A stretch of DNA of 64,000 nucleotides. Origin: Bactericera cockerelli (Eukaryota > Arthropoda > Insecta > Hemiptera > Triozidae). The notes below the pieces were generated by a model. It saw nothing but the letters and a program-made list of their open reading frames with translations. It ran no database searches and was not told the origin of the DNA. The stretch is taken from assembly GCA_024516035.1 (NCBI GenBank), contig CM044957.1, positions 62,001 through 126,000 of the forward strand. The letters are read 5' to 3'. This document shows, piece after piece, positions 50,063 through 60,250 of this stretch (its first letter is position 1; every line of letters begins with the position of its first letter). The position numbers were made by a program, and so were the translations under genes.

Positions 50063-51455
50063 TTTAGGAACTAATTATTTGACAATATTTAATATATTCA
50101 ATTAATTATAGTTTAAAAAAATTTGTTCTAATAGAGCAATCAACCATTAAAAAGTTAATTATTTATCGAATTTGGTGAATTATTTCGAAGATTGATCAAA
50201 CTGAAACAACTTAATCTCAATTGAAACTCGTTTCTTGTTTTTCTGGTGAAATAAGTTAATAAGAAGTTACAAAATCACAGAATTGCTATTTTTTTATTTG
50301 CTGGAACTGCTTAATATCTACTCTGGGACACTTTGAAGTTATCCAATGCTCTGCAAGAGTGCGAACAACTGCAGCTTGTGATAGCACTAAATACTGTTGT
50401 GTCTAAGTCAACAATGTCCTGGGTACCTACAATTTATTTACAACGAAACCACGGCAGTAAGAAGTACTAGATATTTAAGACGATGGGTGTTTTTTACGAG
50501 GTGTTATCTGGCAGAGTGATTGTTATAATTGTGACAGTATATTGAAGTGACCAATTTGGCACTTTCTAGATAAATCTAGAGAAAAAAATCGACTGATGTA
50601 TTGGATTATTATTGATGATTGTTTTGCTGAATAAAAAGATAAGTACCTATAGTTGCTAAATTGTAAGTAGCTATTTTTTTTTTTTTTTTCAATAAAAAGT
50701 CAGTAAACAATTTTTCAGATAAAGACAGATTAAAAGTGATCACTTCTAAATTGATAAAAACCTGCCTCAAAACATATTCTCAATGGGTAGGTCCTTGACC
50801 GATTATTGCTTTGAAAGTAAAATTCACATCCACAGATATTATGACATTATCTTTATTTTTTATCGGGACAATCCCCCTATTACACAATATGGCAAAATCT
50901 CGTGACGAACTCGTGCATCTCAGATCCGAAAAGGAGCGATTATATAAAGGAATCTTATCGGGGCGGCGGCGGTCGACTCACAAACTTTCGGTCGGTGGTT
51001 TGAGTGTCAATTAAGGTAAAAATTTAGTAAGAAGATTATCTACACTTTTAAATACATGGGTTCAAATTTATTTTAGAATTTTTTTTTTTGTAGATGTCTT
51101 CATATTTAAAATTTAGAAAATAATAGATTCTTATTCCACCTATGATCACTAAGAAAATCTTTGGTGGAAAATTTCAACTTTGTTTTTAAACTACAAACTA
51201 CACGACAAAATCGTTTTGAATGGAACTTTTTCGTTTTTATTTTCTTTTTCCTTAATAACAATTTCGTTTTTATAACTAATCATCCACTACTAACAACAAC
51301 TTATTACTTTTTTTAATACATTGATTCCCTTTTAATCATCATCATAGGGTGGCGTCATCGTGAACGATGGTAGCCAGACAGTGGAGGAATGACTCAACAC
51401 TTCTACCACTGTCTTTACAAGGAGGCTAATAATTGACAAGGGCCCCCAGAACCAA
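50063..51455. other. Upstream region of hydrolase, no clear gene
   Basis: Contains the presumed promoter of the hydrolase gene; no TATA box convinced me. A plus-strand frame of 57 codons from ATG 50840 (MAKSRDELVHLRSEKERLYK in it) has a hydrophobic start and a basic end. I do not recognise it, and it has no splice or homology support. Confidence 0.35.
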
Positions 51456-51462
51456 GCCAATG

Positions 51463-51576
51463 CTGGTCTACTCCCTGTTTATAGTCCCCCAGCCAGACTC
51501 CTGGTCTACTCCCTGTTTATAGTCCCCCAGCCAGACTGCTGGTCTACTCCCTGTTTAAAGTCCCCCAGCTAGACTT
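51463..51576 (+). repeat. Three 38-bp tandem units
   Basis: CTGGTCTACTCCCTGTTTAT starts at 51463, 51501 and 51539 (last unit TTTAA), each followed by AGTCCCCCAGCCAGACT. Confidence 0.9.
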
Positions 51577-51579
51577 TTA

Positions 51580-52120
51580 ATATTTTTGATAAACTTGGTA
51601 CATACCTATATAGTTAAAATTTATAAAACTTCTATACATATGTGTGCAGGATTATGATTTTTTTCATATAGGCTTCCTGATCAAAACATTATTGTACAAA
51701 CATAGCACATTATAAGATGTGTGACTTAATGTAAGAACTAAAACTAAACAAATCTTAACCAAGATAATTTCTATTATTACCTGCTAATTTTGTTGCAAAC
51801 GTGCCCAAAACAGTTTATTACCTACTAATACAGATCAATCTTGTCAATAATACAAATTAAAAAAAAAACGTAAATCACGTGCTGATGTGTTTAGTAAATA
51901 AGTCAGTCCTAATGAACGTTGGATTAATTCAATTCAATAATTTTTTCCACCTTGAAATATTTATTATACCTACAAATCAATGGCAGAATCTATTTTCATT
52001 GTAAAAGTCTTAAAAGCCCATCTATAATCCCATCTATAGGCTCATCGATAATCCCATCTATAGACCCTAGCGGAGTGACAATGAATTAATCTCCTTAAGT
52101 GAAGTGACTAGTGTACTTGA
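51580..52120. other. Non-coding stretch with CCCATCTATA repeats
   Basis: Mostly AT-rich; four short AT-CCCATCTATA-type repeats at about 52018-52070. No gene. Confidence 0.4.
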
Positions 52121-52123
52121 ATG

Positions 52124-52350
52124 CACTGGTAGTCAAGTGGTTAACGCGCTAGTCTGTTGATCCAGGTACCGTAGGGATCCGTTGGTTCAAATCCCAACCA
52201 GTGCATGAATTTTTCCTCATTAATTTGAGTTCGTGATTACATAATAATAATGTCTGAGGGTTAGGTGGTAGAAAATGCTTTGAGTATTAACCTCGCCTGG
52301 TGGAGTGGTGGTTACCTTCTACTAAAGAGTGTTATTATTTTTAATACTTG
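52124..52350 (+). mobile_element. tRNA-derived SINE family D
   Basis: Head TGGTAGTCAAGTGGTTAACG, B box TTGGTTCAAATCCCAACCAG, body and (ATT)-type tail as in the 40874 copy. A run of 40 or more T follows at about 52389-52432. Confidence 0.8.
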
Positions 52351-52389
52351 ACTTGTCAGTCCATCTCCTAGTGTAACCAAGGATATCAT

Positions 52390-52432
<43 letters not shown>

Positions 52433-52623
52433 CTTCATAAGCCCTGGATAACCTAAGTATTGTTTTACTTTTAAGATTTTATAGGATTGGAATTATTTTC
52501 AAAATTACCTGCAAATAAATTGGAGCTGCCAAAGAACTCTAGCGATTTTCATATTACATGTTGAAATTAATTTTCTATATTGTTGACTTAGCATGTTTTT
52601 CATCAGCATGTTCAAAGTTGATC

Positions 52624-52861
52624 ATCTCTATAATTATATAAAACAGAAAAGGACTACCTACCTATGTTTGTTTGTCCGGAGTTGTTTAGCCAAAACGGTA
52701 AGAGATGGCGAAAAATGTCTCAGAATTGACCCCCCAAAACCATTATCGCTTTGTCCAGAAAAATTATAAAAAGTTCAAAAAGGCATTGCTGTCCAGCAGT
52801 ACGGCCATGCCTTAGTAAATTTGAAATTTAGTCCCGTTGCAAAGCACGGGCAAACGGCTAG
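52624..52861 (+). mobile_element. Short non-autonomous Helitron
   Basis: Starts TCTCTATAATTATATAAAAC and ends GCAAAGCACGGGCAAACGGC plus TAG (CTAG at 52858-52861), flanked by T. Internal GTCCGGAGTTG and CCAAAACGGTAAGAGATGGC are Helitron-like. A different family from the 4015/59219 elements. Confidence 0.65.
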
Positions 52862-52867
52862 TATTTT

Positions 52868-53606
52868 ATATATTTTTTCTTTTCTTTTTTAAGATGAGTG
52901 TTTCACAGCCTTTTTTCATTTCGTAGCCATGAAACAGGAGCTACTGTAACAGGAGCTGGTCTGTGTTGTAGAATGCCCATCCCGTAGTATGCCTCCACTC
53001 TGATGGGCGAGAAGTGACAAAATGGGCCAATTAGGGGCTGGGTCAACAGGAGCGCACCGGAAGGTATCCCTTTAAAAAAAGTGTATCCAAATTTTGAATA
53101 CAGATATTTTGTGGGCGCGTGGGTTCGAACTCGGGACCTTCCGCATATACATGTGAATTCTTCATGAATCATCTACAAACAATCTGTTTGGAGTGTCCGA
53201 TTATTTTTAGGTTGCACCTTCCAAAGAATTAAAAGGTTATTATGAGATGTGTGGGTGTTGTATAGTATGTAGGTATTTACAGAATTTGTTCATAGCCATG
53301 CATAATGCATATTTGTGGAAGAATGTTCATCAATCATCAAGGGAGGAGGTAATGTTAGTAGTTTTAATGAGGTAGGTTGGTATATAAAAAAAAAGATGAA
53401 AAGCTAGTTATTTGTGTGATTATGTCATAATTTTTAGTGGGTAGCATCGATATTACTGCTTTTCATCATAAATATCTCCAATCAACCATCATATCGTTTG
53501 TGTTTGTGTCTGTAGAAGAAAGAAAAATCTTATCTTATATTTTGTTAATATTGTAAATTGGTTATGTACCGTAAAATATACAATACCTAACGGTATTTAT
53601 TATTAT
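52868..53606. repeat. 739-bp flank block, copy 1
   Basis: Contains a minus-strand family A SINE (about 52880-53150) and AT-rich host sequence ending CGGTATTTATTATTAT. An apparently identical copy lies at 58024-58762. Both directly precede a 197-bp LTR. Confidence 0.9.
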
Positions 53607-53803
53607 TGATATGTCCTGGCCTAACTCACAATAATTAATATACATAGAAATGAAAATGCATTATTGTTTTATTTACAGAAAAGAGGAAACTTTATTGAAC
53701 AGAACTCAATCGTGGTGAAAATTTAGACTGAGAGGAAAACGGAAAATGTAGATTTTCATAGCCGCGATGTTTTGGCCAGAATTAATGGAACTCATATATA
53801 TCA
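53607..53803 (-). repeat. Gypsy LTR (3' LTR of the minus-strand element)
   Basis: 197 bp, ends TGATAT...ATATCA (TG/CA with matching inverted hexamers). The adjoining purine tract on minus (GGGGGGGAAAAT, 53804-53815) is the polypurine tract. The pol stop codon TGA is made of the first three LTR bases. Confidence 0.9.
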
Positions 53804-55138
53804 ATTTTCCCCCCCGTAATGTGTGAGCCGCATTTGGTCCACATGTCGTCGCCAGACTCTGCCGTCGTCCAACAGTACCCAGTAGTGAACAGCACCTTCC
53901 CGCCTTTGAACCTTCCCAAACTTCCATTTACATTCACGAGTATAATTTCGCACTTGAACGCGGTCACCTTCTTCAAATCTCCGTGCTATCTCTTGAGGTT
54001 TGTCTTGAGTGATAACAGGAACTTTGGGTCTCATGATATTATCTAATCTCGTTCTCACATCCCTCCCCAACATCAACATGTAGGGACTCATTCCCTCCGT
54101 ATTAGGGACCTTCCTAAGTTGCATGAGAAGTCTTCCTAACTTTAAATTTACATCACCTGGTTCATCTTTCATACAGTGAAGGTGCTTCTTGATTGTCTGT
54201 ACATTTCTTTCAGCACTGCCGTTAGAGGAAGGGTGGAAAGCGGCAGATAATTTGTGTACAATTCCATTACTTTCGAGGAAGTTTTTGAAAATGTGAGATG
54301 TGAACTGGGGCCCGTTGTCCGATACTAGAACTGAACAAATACCAAACTGAGAGAATAATTTGCGAAGTTCTTTTATACAAAAATCAGTATTAGTTGTCTT
54401 GGTAGGTATAACTTCTATCCATTTAGTAAAAACGTCCACAATGATAAAATAATAGAGTCCATCTTCAGGTCCTGCGAAATCTATGTGCACCCGCTGCCAC
54501 GGAGCCTGGGTGGGTTCCCACGGGTGACATTGTACCTTCGGCGGATTATTCTGTTTTTCACAACAGTACTTACATTTACGTACCATTTCCTCAATATCTT
54601 TGTCAATGTTTTGCCAGTAGCAATAACACCGGGCTAGTGCTTTCATTTTAACCATACCCAAGTGTCCCGTATGCAGTTCATTTAAAATTTGAAGTTTTAA
54701 TTTTTCTGGAATTACAACTCTTGTGCCTTTGATTAGACAACCATCTTGTAATGAAATTTCTGAATTCTCGTAACCTAGAGATTTCAAGCATTTACCTGTT
54801 TCCAGTGCATTTAGTATAGGGCTCAATTTAGGATCTAGTTTTGTTTCTTGTTGTATAATACAGTGTGTCACACTGTTTATTGTACTTATCTGATTTCTTT
54901 GAAACTTATGATTGTCATCTGGCACATTCTTTGGTGTTTCATGAGGGAATCGAGACAGATAATCAGCATTACCATGTTCATGCGTACTCCTGTATTCTAT
55001 ACTATAATCAAATCCAGATAAATAAAGTGCATAATGCACCATACGTGTGGCTGAAAGTGGAGGTAAAGCTTTTTGGGGATTAAATATTTGTGTCAATGGT
55101 TTATTATCAGTTATGAGCACAAATTTTCTACCATACAC
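53801..55138 (-). CDS. Gypsy pol, RNase H end and integrase
   Basis: From about 55138 the frame continues RNase H (FVLITDNKPLTQIFNP), then linker, then integrase: zinc finger with LHTGHLGMVK and CKYCCEKQ, catalytic Asp in VHIDFAGPED, Asp in VSDNGPQF and Glu in NGSAERNVQTIKK. The C-terminal part has FEEGDRVQVRNYT. No stop is seen. It is the continuation of the upstream pol frame, which is broken near 55290; the first Met here is not a real start. All integrase residues are intact. Confidence 0.88.
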   Translation of the reverse strand: MYGRKFVLITDNKPLTQIFNPQKALPPLSATRMVHYALYLSGFDYSIEYRSTHEHGNADYLSRFPHETPKNVPDDNHKFQRNQISTINSVTHCIIQQETKLDPKLSPILNALETGKCLKSLGYENSEISLQDGCLIKGTRVVIPEKLKLQILNELHTGHLGMVKMKALARCYCYWQNIDKDIEEMVRKCKYCCEKQNNPPKVQCHPWEPTQAPWQRVHIDFAGPEDGLYYFIIVDVFTKWIEVIPTKTTNTDFCIKELRKLFSQFGICSVLVSDNGPQFTSHIFKNFLESNGIVHKLSAAFHPSSNGSAERNVQTIKKHLHCMKDEPGDVNLKLGRLLMQLRKVPNTEGMSPYMLMLGRDVRTRLDNIMRPKVPVITQDKPQEIARRFEEGDRVQVRNYTRECKWKFGKVQRREGAVHYWVLLDDGRVWRRHVDQMRLTHYGGEN

Positions 55139-55268
55139 ATATTGAAAGAATTTTTTTATTCCCCAATAAATAGCTGTTGCCTCCTTGTCTATCTGGCTGT
55201 AATTTCTTTCTGCATGTGTAAGTGATCTCGATGCAAATGCTATGGGTCTCTCACTGCCATCAGGATAC

Positions 55269-56606
55269 CTATGTGAGAGTACCGCTCCAAAACCCTACTG
55301 GGGATGCATCTGTTGCCAGCGTAATGGTCAAATTAGGATTATAATGTACCAATAAATTGTCATTACATAATTCAGATTTAACTCGTCTGAAACTTTGCTC
55401 ACACTCATTGGTCCATGTGAATTTCTTTCCTTTGCGAAGTAAAGAGTTAAGTGGGTGTAAAATTGATGCTAGATTCTGGATAAACTTGTTGTAGTAATTA
55501 GCCATGCCTAGCAAAGTTCTCAACTCGGAAACATTTTCTGGTCTTCTTGTATTATTTATAGCATTTACCTTATCTTCCACTTTATGTAACCCGTACTCAT
55601 CTATTTTATGTCCCAAATAATTTATACTCTTTTGGAAAAATTTGCATTTATCTCTATTTAGTGTTAAATTTTGTGATCTCATTATATCAAGGACCAATTT
55701 TAATCTTTCAAGCAATTCATTTTGAGTGGCACCCTGTATAATAATATCGTCAAAGAAACATTGTACTCCCGGTAATCCTTGCAGTACTTTATCCATGTAT
55801 TGCTGCCAGAGTGCTGGTGCAACCTTCACTCCAAACATCAACCGGTTCACCCTGTAGATACCTTTGTGTGTACTCAAACTCTGCAGGATTGCACTCTCTT
55901 CATCCATCTCATAATGTAGGTACGCCTTGCTTAAGTCCAAGGTACAGAAAAACTTACCACCATTCATCTGAGCGAATATATCATCAATCCTGGGAATGGG
56001 ATAATTTACATCCTGTATACGTTGATTAAGCGTTACCTTATAGTCCGCGCAGATCCTGACTTCACCATTTGGCTTATCCCTTGGGACGATCGGCGTACCC
56101 CACTCCGAGTGTTCAACTTTGGTGAGAATTCCTTGACGTTCTAGGCGGTCCAGCTCTTTCTCAACTTTCTCCTTCTTAGAATAAGGTATTGGTCGAGGCT
56201 TAAAGAAAATAGGTTGTGCATCAGGTTTCAATTTCAAACAAGCTCTTTCAGTAGGTATTTTCCCAATATTTTCCGTGAATACATCCTCGTATTTCTTTAA
56301 AATTTCTCCTAAATGCATATTTTCTTCTGATTTAAGTAATTTAATTTCGGCCCAGTCAATATTTATTTCCCGTATCCAATCTCTTCCTAGTATAGGATCA
56401 ACATTCTGATTGATAATGAATAATTTACCAGAAAATGGCTTTTCCTTGTACTTCCCATTTACAAAACATACACCTTTGGGTTGAATTATTTCCCCTGTAT
56501 ATGTTTTCATTCGAACATTTGTACTAAAAATTCTATTTTCAATGTTCAGTGCCTTGTAATCGCAATATGAAATAGAGGACAGTGCCGCCCCTGTATCAAT
56601 CTCCAT
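55269..56606 (-). CDS. Gypsy pol, protease and reverse transcriptase
   Basis: Begins in frame after the gag stop (UAG at 56615-56613). Protease active site EIDTGAALSS; RT blocks DYKVTLNQ, FCTLDLSKAYLHYEM, LMFGVKVAPALWQQYM and catalytic FFDDIII (two Asp intact), then INYLGHKIDEYG and the start of RNase H ATDASPVGF. The frame stops at about 55269 after one extra T in a T4 run near 55293; the RNase H pattern continues in the next frame. Protein function would need the frame to be correct. Confidence 0.88.
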   Translation of the reverse strand: MEIDTGAALSSISYCDYKALNIENRIFSTNVRMKTYTGEIIQPKGVCFVNGKYKEKPFSGKLFIINQNVDPILGRDWIREINIDWAEIKLLKSEENMHLGEILKKYEDVFTENIGKIPTERACLKLKPDAQPIFFKPRPIPYSKKEKVEKELDRLERQGILTKVEHSEWGTPIVPRDKPNGEVRICADYKVTLNQRIQDVNYPIPRIDDIFAQMNGGKFFCTLDLSKAYLHYEMDEESAILQSLSTHKGIYRVNRLMFGVKVAPALWQQYMDKVLQGLPGVQCFFDDIIIQGATQNELLERLKLVLDIMRSQNLTLNRDKCKFFQKSINYLGHKIDEYGLHKVEDKVNAINNTRRPENVSELRTLLGMANYYNKFIQNLASILHPLNSLLRKGKKFTWTNECEQSFRRVKSELCNDNLLVHYNPNLTITLATDASPVGFWSGTLT

Positions 56607-56612
56607 ACTATT

Positions 56613-57953
56613 CTAGGTATGGTTATCTTCTATTCTAAAAATACTAATTGGTTTATCTTCTATTTTAATATTTACCATGAATTTATCTGACTTGGCGCTC
56701 TGCAGCACGTTTATCTCGAAATCTTCGTTATCACTTGAAGTGTTGTCATCTACCTGATGCTGCGGCGTCTTGTAGCTCTTGTTGTTTTTAGCAGCTCCTC
56801 GGTCCTGTGACATGCATACTCTGGCTATGTGTCCCAGCTTGCTACACTTTCGGCAGAATTCATTTCGAAAGCGACACACGTTAGCTCTGTGACTTGCCTC
56901 CCCGCAGCGGTAGCATTTGCCTGCTAATGAAGAGAGGGGATTATTTTTATTTTGCTTAGGCAAAGTTTTAGGTGGTCGAGACTTGTTATTGTAATATATG
57001 TTGGTTGATTTATCGTTTACTTGGTGTGTGGGTTGTATATAGTAATTATCTTTGGATGTAGGTATAGTGCTTATTACCTTGTTTTCTGTTTTTGAAAACT
57101 CTATTGTTACAGCTTTGTTGATAAATTCCTGGAATGTAGCATTATTCTTTTCCTGTAATAACTGTATGCGAACATCTTGGTCCTGAATACCTCGTATGAA
57201 CTGCAAGGTAAGAAATGCATTAGCAGTGCAGTGATTGCAGTTCTGACAGTTGAACTCGCAATGTTGAGACAGCTTCTTAAGCTCTGTAGCGTATTCTAAA
57301 ATGGATTCATCAGGCTGCTGTGTACGAGATATGAACTTGCTTTGTAATGCCAAAATACTGGGTCTAGGTTCATAATAATCCCGCAACATTGCTACAAGTG
57401 TATCGTAACTTTTGTTCATAGGTTCATCAGGCGTACACATATTATACAACTTTTCGTGCATCTGAGGAGTAATTGCATGCAACAAAGTGTATATTTTGAT
57501 TTTAGAATCAGAATTGCCTTTCAATAGCATAAACGTTTCGAGACGTTTGATAAAATTTGTAAAAGTTTCATCTTGTTGATATCCAACAAAAGTCAAATTT
57601 GAAGTGGTGTTTTGACTGACAGGACTAGTTGTTATGGCATTTGAATGGCTAGTATGTGTACTTGTTGTTATTCTACTTTTGAAATCTAGTATTGAAACTT
57701 TTATACCTGTAATGGTCTCGTACATGCTAAACCTGTAGTCGTCGTGCGAAGTCCTCTCATCTTCTTTTGAAACCAGCGTGTCCATCTCGTCCTGTATCTT
57801 CTCGTATCTTCCCTTGTACTCCTCCACATTCCGCTCGTATATCTCCAATTCATGTAGCGTAGTATTTCCTGTAATTCTGTCCTTTGTTTTTGTCAGCAAC
57901 GCCTTCACTGAAGCTCTCTTTATCTTCAGCTGCTCCATTTTACATATATACAC
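56613..57953 (-). CDS. Gypsy gag with two zinc knuckles
   Basis: 446 residues from ATG 57953. Helical capsid-like region (FIKRLETFMLLKGNSDSKIK, LRDYYEPRPSILALQSKFIS) and two CCHC knuckles, CYRCGEASHRANVC and CRKCSKLGHIARVC, which bind RNA. It ends at a single UAG that is in the same frame as the protease, with no frame shift between. Confidence 0.9.
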   Translation of the reverse strand: MYICKMEQLKIKRASVKALLTKTKDRITGNTTLHELEIYERNVEEYKGRYEKIQDEMDTLVSKEDERTSHDDYRFSMYETITGIKVSILDFKSRITTSTHTSHSNAITTSPVSQNTTSNLTFVGYQQDETFTNFIKRLETFMLLKGNSDSKIKIYTLLHAITPQMHEKLYNMCTPDEPMNKSYDTLVAMLRDYYEPRPSILALQSKFISRTQQPDESILEYATELKKLSQHCEFNCQNCNHCTANAFLTLQFIRGIQDQDVRIQLLQEKNNATFQEFINKAVTIEFSKTENKVISTIPTSKDNYYIQPTHQVNDKSTNIYYNNKSRPPKTLPKQNKNNPLSSLAGKCYRCGEASHRANVCRFRNEFCRKCSKLGHIARVCMSQDRGAAKNNKSYKTPQHQVDDNTSSDNEDFEINVLQSAKSDKFMVNIKIEDKPISIFRIEDNHT

Positions 57954-57980
57954 TTTACACTTTCACCTTCGTCGCCAATT

Positions 57981-58025
57981 TGATATGTCCTGGCCTAACT
58001 CACAATAATTAATATACATAGAAAT
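57981..58025 (-). repeat. 45-bp remnant of the 5' LTR
   Basis: TGATATGTCCTGGCCTAACT to CATAGAAAT matches the first 45 bases (plus order) of the 197-bp LTR, then switches abruptly to the flank block at an AT overlap (58024-58025). Confidence 0.9.
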
Positions 58026-58762
58026 ATATTTTTTCTTTTCTTTTTTAAGATGAGTGTTTCACAGCCTTTTTTCATTTCGTAGCCATGAAACAGGAGCTAC
58101 TGTAACAGGAGCTGGTCTGTGTTGTAGAATGCCCATCCCGTAGTATGCCTCCACTCTGATGGGCGAGAAGTGACAAAATGGGCCAATTAGGGGCTGGGTC
58201 AACAGGAGCGCACCGGAAGGTATCCCTTTAAAAAAAGTGTATCCAAATTTTGAATACAGATATTTTGTGGGCGCGTGGGTTCGAACTCGGGACCTTCCGC
58301 ATATACATGTGAATTCTTCATGAATCATCTACAAACAATCTGTTTGGAGTGTCCGATTATTTTTAGGTTGCACCTTCCAAAGAATTAAAAGGTTATTATG
58401 AGATGTGTGGGTGTTGTATAGTATGTAGGTATTTACAGAATTTGTTCATAGCCATGCATAATGCATATTTGTGGAAGAATGTTCATCAATCATCAAGGGA
58501 GGAGGTAATGTTAGTAGTTTTAATGAGGTAGGTTGGTATATAAAAAAAAAGATGAAAAGCTAGTTATTTGTGTGATTATGTCATAATTTTTAGTGGGTAG
58601 CATCGATATTACTGCTTTTCATCATAAATATCTCCAATCAACCATCATATCGTTTGTGTTTGTGTCTGTAGAAGAAAGAAAAATCTTATCTTATATTTTG
58701 TTAATATTGTAAATTGGTTATGTACCGTAAAATATACAATACCTAACGGTATTTATTATTAT
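58024..58762. repeat. 739-bp flank block, copy 2
   Basis: Same length and, by eye, same sequence as 52868-53606, including the family A SINE (about 58036-58306, minus). It sits between the truncated LTR and a complete solo LTR. Confidence 0.9.
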
Positions 58763-58959
58763 TGATATGTCCTGGCCTAACTCACAATAATTAATATACA
58801 TAGAAATGAAAATGCATTATTGTTTTATTTACAGAAAAGAGGAAACTTTATTGAACAGAACTCAATCGTGGTGAAAATTTAGACTGAGAGGAAAACGGAA
58901 AATGTAGATTTTCATAGCCGCGATGTTTTGGCCAGAATTAATGGAACTCATATATATCA
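58763..58959 (-). repeat. Solo-like Gypsy LTR with ATTAT duplication
   Basis: 197 bp, equal to 53607-53803. ATTAT on both sides is a 5-bp target duplication, as expected for a complete insertion that lost its interior. Confidence 0.88.
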
Positions 58960-58974
58960 ATTATTATTTATTAT

Positions 58975-59185
58975 TATTATATTCCAATATCAATCTCGTA
59001 ATGCCGTCACTGGTCGTTGCCCACTCTACAACTACCCCAATAATTGTCCTCACGAGGCTAGGGTAGGCCCCGACATCCAGAATACAGATTCTGGATGTCG
59101 ATGAATTCCTACCCCGCTGGGATTCGAACCCGGGTCACTTGGAGTGCAAGCCGAGAACGCTACCGCTAGGCCGCTTGTATAACTA
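58975..59185 (-). mobile_element. tRNA-derived SINE, family E relative
   Basis: On minus: GGCCTAGCGGTAGCGTTCTC, B box ACCCGGGTTCGAATCCCAGC, a hairpin GACATCCAGAATCTGTATTC and complement, then CAACGACCAGTGACGGCATT, the family E signature, and an (AAT)n tail in which the LTR element inserted. Confidence 0.75.
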
Positions 59186-59218
59186 TAAAATTGGTCATTT
59201 GTTCTATATCCTTTTCTA

Positions 59219-59939
59219 TCTATATCTATAAAAGAAAGCTGTCTGTATGTGTGTATGTATGTATGTGTGTGTGTATGTGTGTATGTATGTTCTTTATACA
59301 AATCCACACCGTTTGACCGAGAAATCTGAAATTTTGCACATAGGTCCGCTTGGATCAGGAAATTCTTCTAGGCTAGATTATATCTCCCTGAGGTTAAGCT
59401 ACAATGAGTAAGGATAAAAATGGATGGGTGACGCAAAAAAAATGCACGTTTTTTGACATAAATCACATTTTTTCTCGAAATTTGTCGCGACGACCTATCA
59501 ACTCAAAGCGAGAAAGTTTTAGGCAAGGGTTTGAGCTTTCAATTGACATATCGATCGCGAATTTCTGATGAGCCGTTCTTGAGCTACGCCGGGTAAGGTA
59601 AAAAAAATGGATGGGTAACATGTAAAATATTCACGTTTTTTGACCTAAATGACATTTTTTCTCGAAATTTGAAGTGACGACCTATCAACTCAGAGCGAGA
59701 AAGTTTTAGGCAAGGGTTTAGGCTTTCATTTGACATATTGATCGCGAAATTCTGATGAGCCATTCTTGAGCTACGCCGGGGAAGGCTAGAAAATAGATGG
59801 GCGACAAAAAATATTCAGATTTTTTTTCAAACCTAAATGACATTTTGTGTGTGTGTGTGTGTGGTGTGTGTGTGTGTGGTGTGTGTGTATGTGTATGGTG
59901 TGTGTGTGTGTGGTGTGTGTGTGTGGTGTGTGTGTGTGT

Positions 59940-59978
<39 letters not shown>

Positions 59979-60032
59979 TGTGTGTGGTGTGTGTGTGTGT
60001 GTGTGTGTGTGTGGTGTGTTTGTGTGGTGTTT

Positions 60033-60063
<31 letters not shown>

Positions 60064-60250
60064 TGTGTGGTGTGTGTGTGTCGTGTGTGTGTGTGGTGTG
60101 TGTGTGGTGTGTGTGTGGTGTGGTATGTGTGTGTGTGTGGATGTGTGTGTGTGGATGTGTGTGTGTGTGAATGTGTGTGTGTGTGGGTGGGTGTGTGTGT
60201 GCGTTGTGTGTGTTTGATGGGCTGGCGAAGCGGCGGGTGTAACCCGCTAG
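59219..60250 (+). mobile_element. Helitron, copy 2 (non-autonomous, both ends)
   Basis: Starts TCTATATCTATAAAAGAAAG after A and ends GGCGGGTGTAACCCGCTAG before T, with the GGGT/ACCC hairpin. It contains CCGTTTGACCGAGAAATCTG, the two GAGCTACGCCGGG blocks and a GT tract of about 365 bp. About 1,030 bp with no Rep/helicase, so it depends on another element. Inverted relative to copy 1. Confidence 0.88.
59845..60210. repeat. Long imperfect (GT)n microsatellite inside Helitron
   Basis: GT dinucleotides with regular GG breaks. Cys/Val frames here are artefacts. Confidence 0.95.

Larger units (their letters stand above)
53607..58025 (-). mobile_element. Ty3/Gypsy LTR retrotransposon, 5' LTR truncated
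   Basis: Order on minus: partial 5' LTR (58025-57981), a primer-binding site starting TGGCGACGAAGGTGAAA (about 57977, fits a tRNA-Ser 3' end), gag, protease, RT, RNase H, integrase, polypurine tract, 3' LTR. The gene order protease-RT-RNase H-integrase defines Ty3/Gypsy. No envelope gene. Only 45 bp of the upstream LTR remain before the duplicated flank. Confidence 0.9.

Noticed and set aside
50840..51014. 57-codon ORF upstream of hydrolase
   Set aside because: Open frame of ordinary length for this composition; no recognised domain or splice partner, so not called.
52868..53803. A 936-bp LTR
   Set aside because: The primer-binding site and polypurine tract delimit a 197-bp LTR with TGATAT/ATATCA ends; the rest is duplicated flank containing a SINE.
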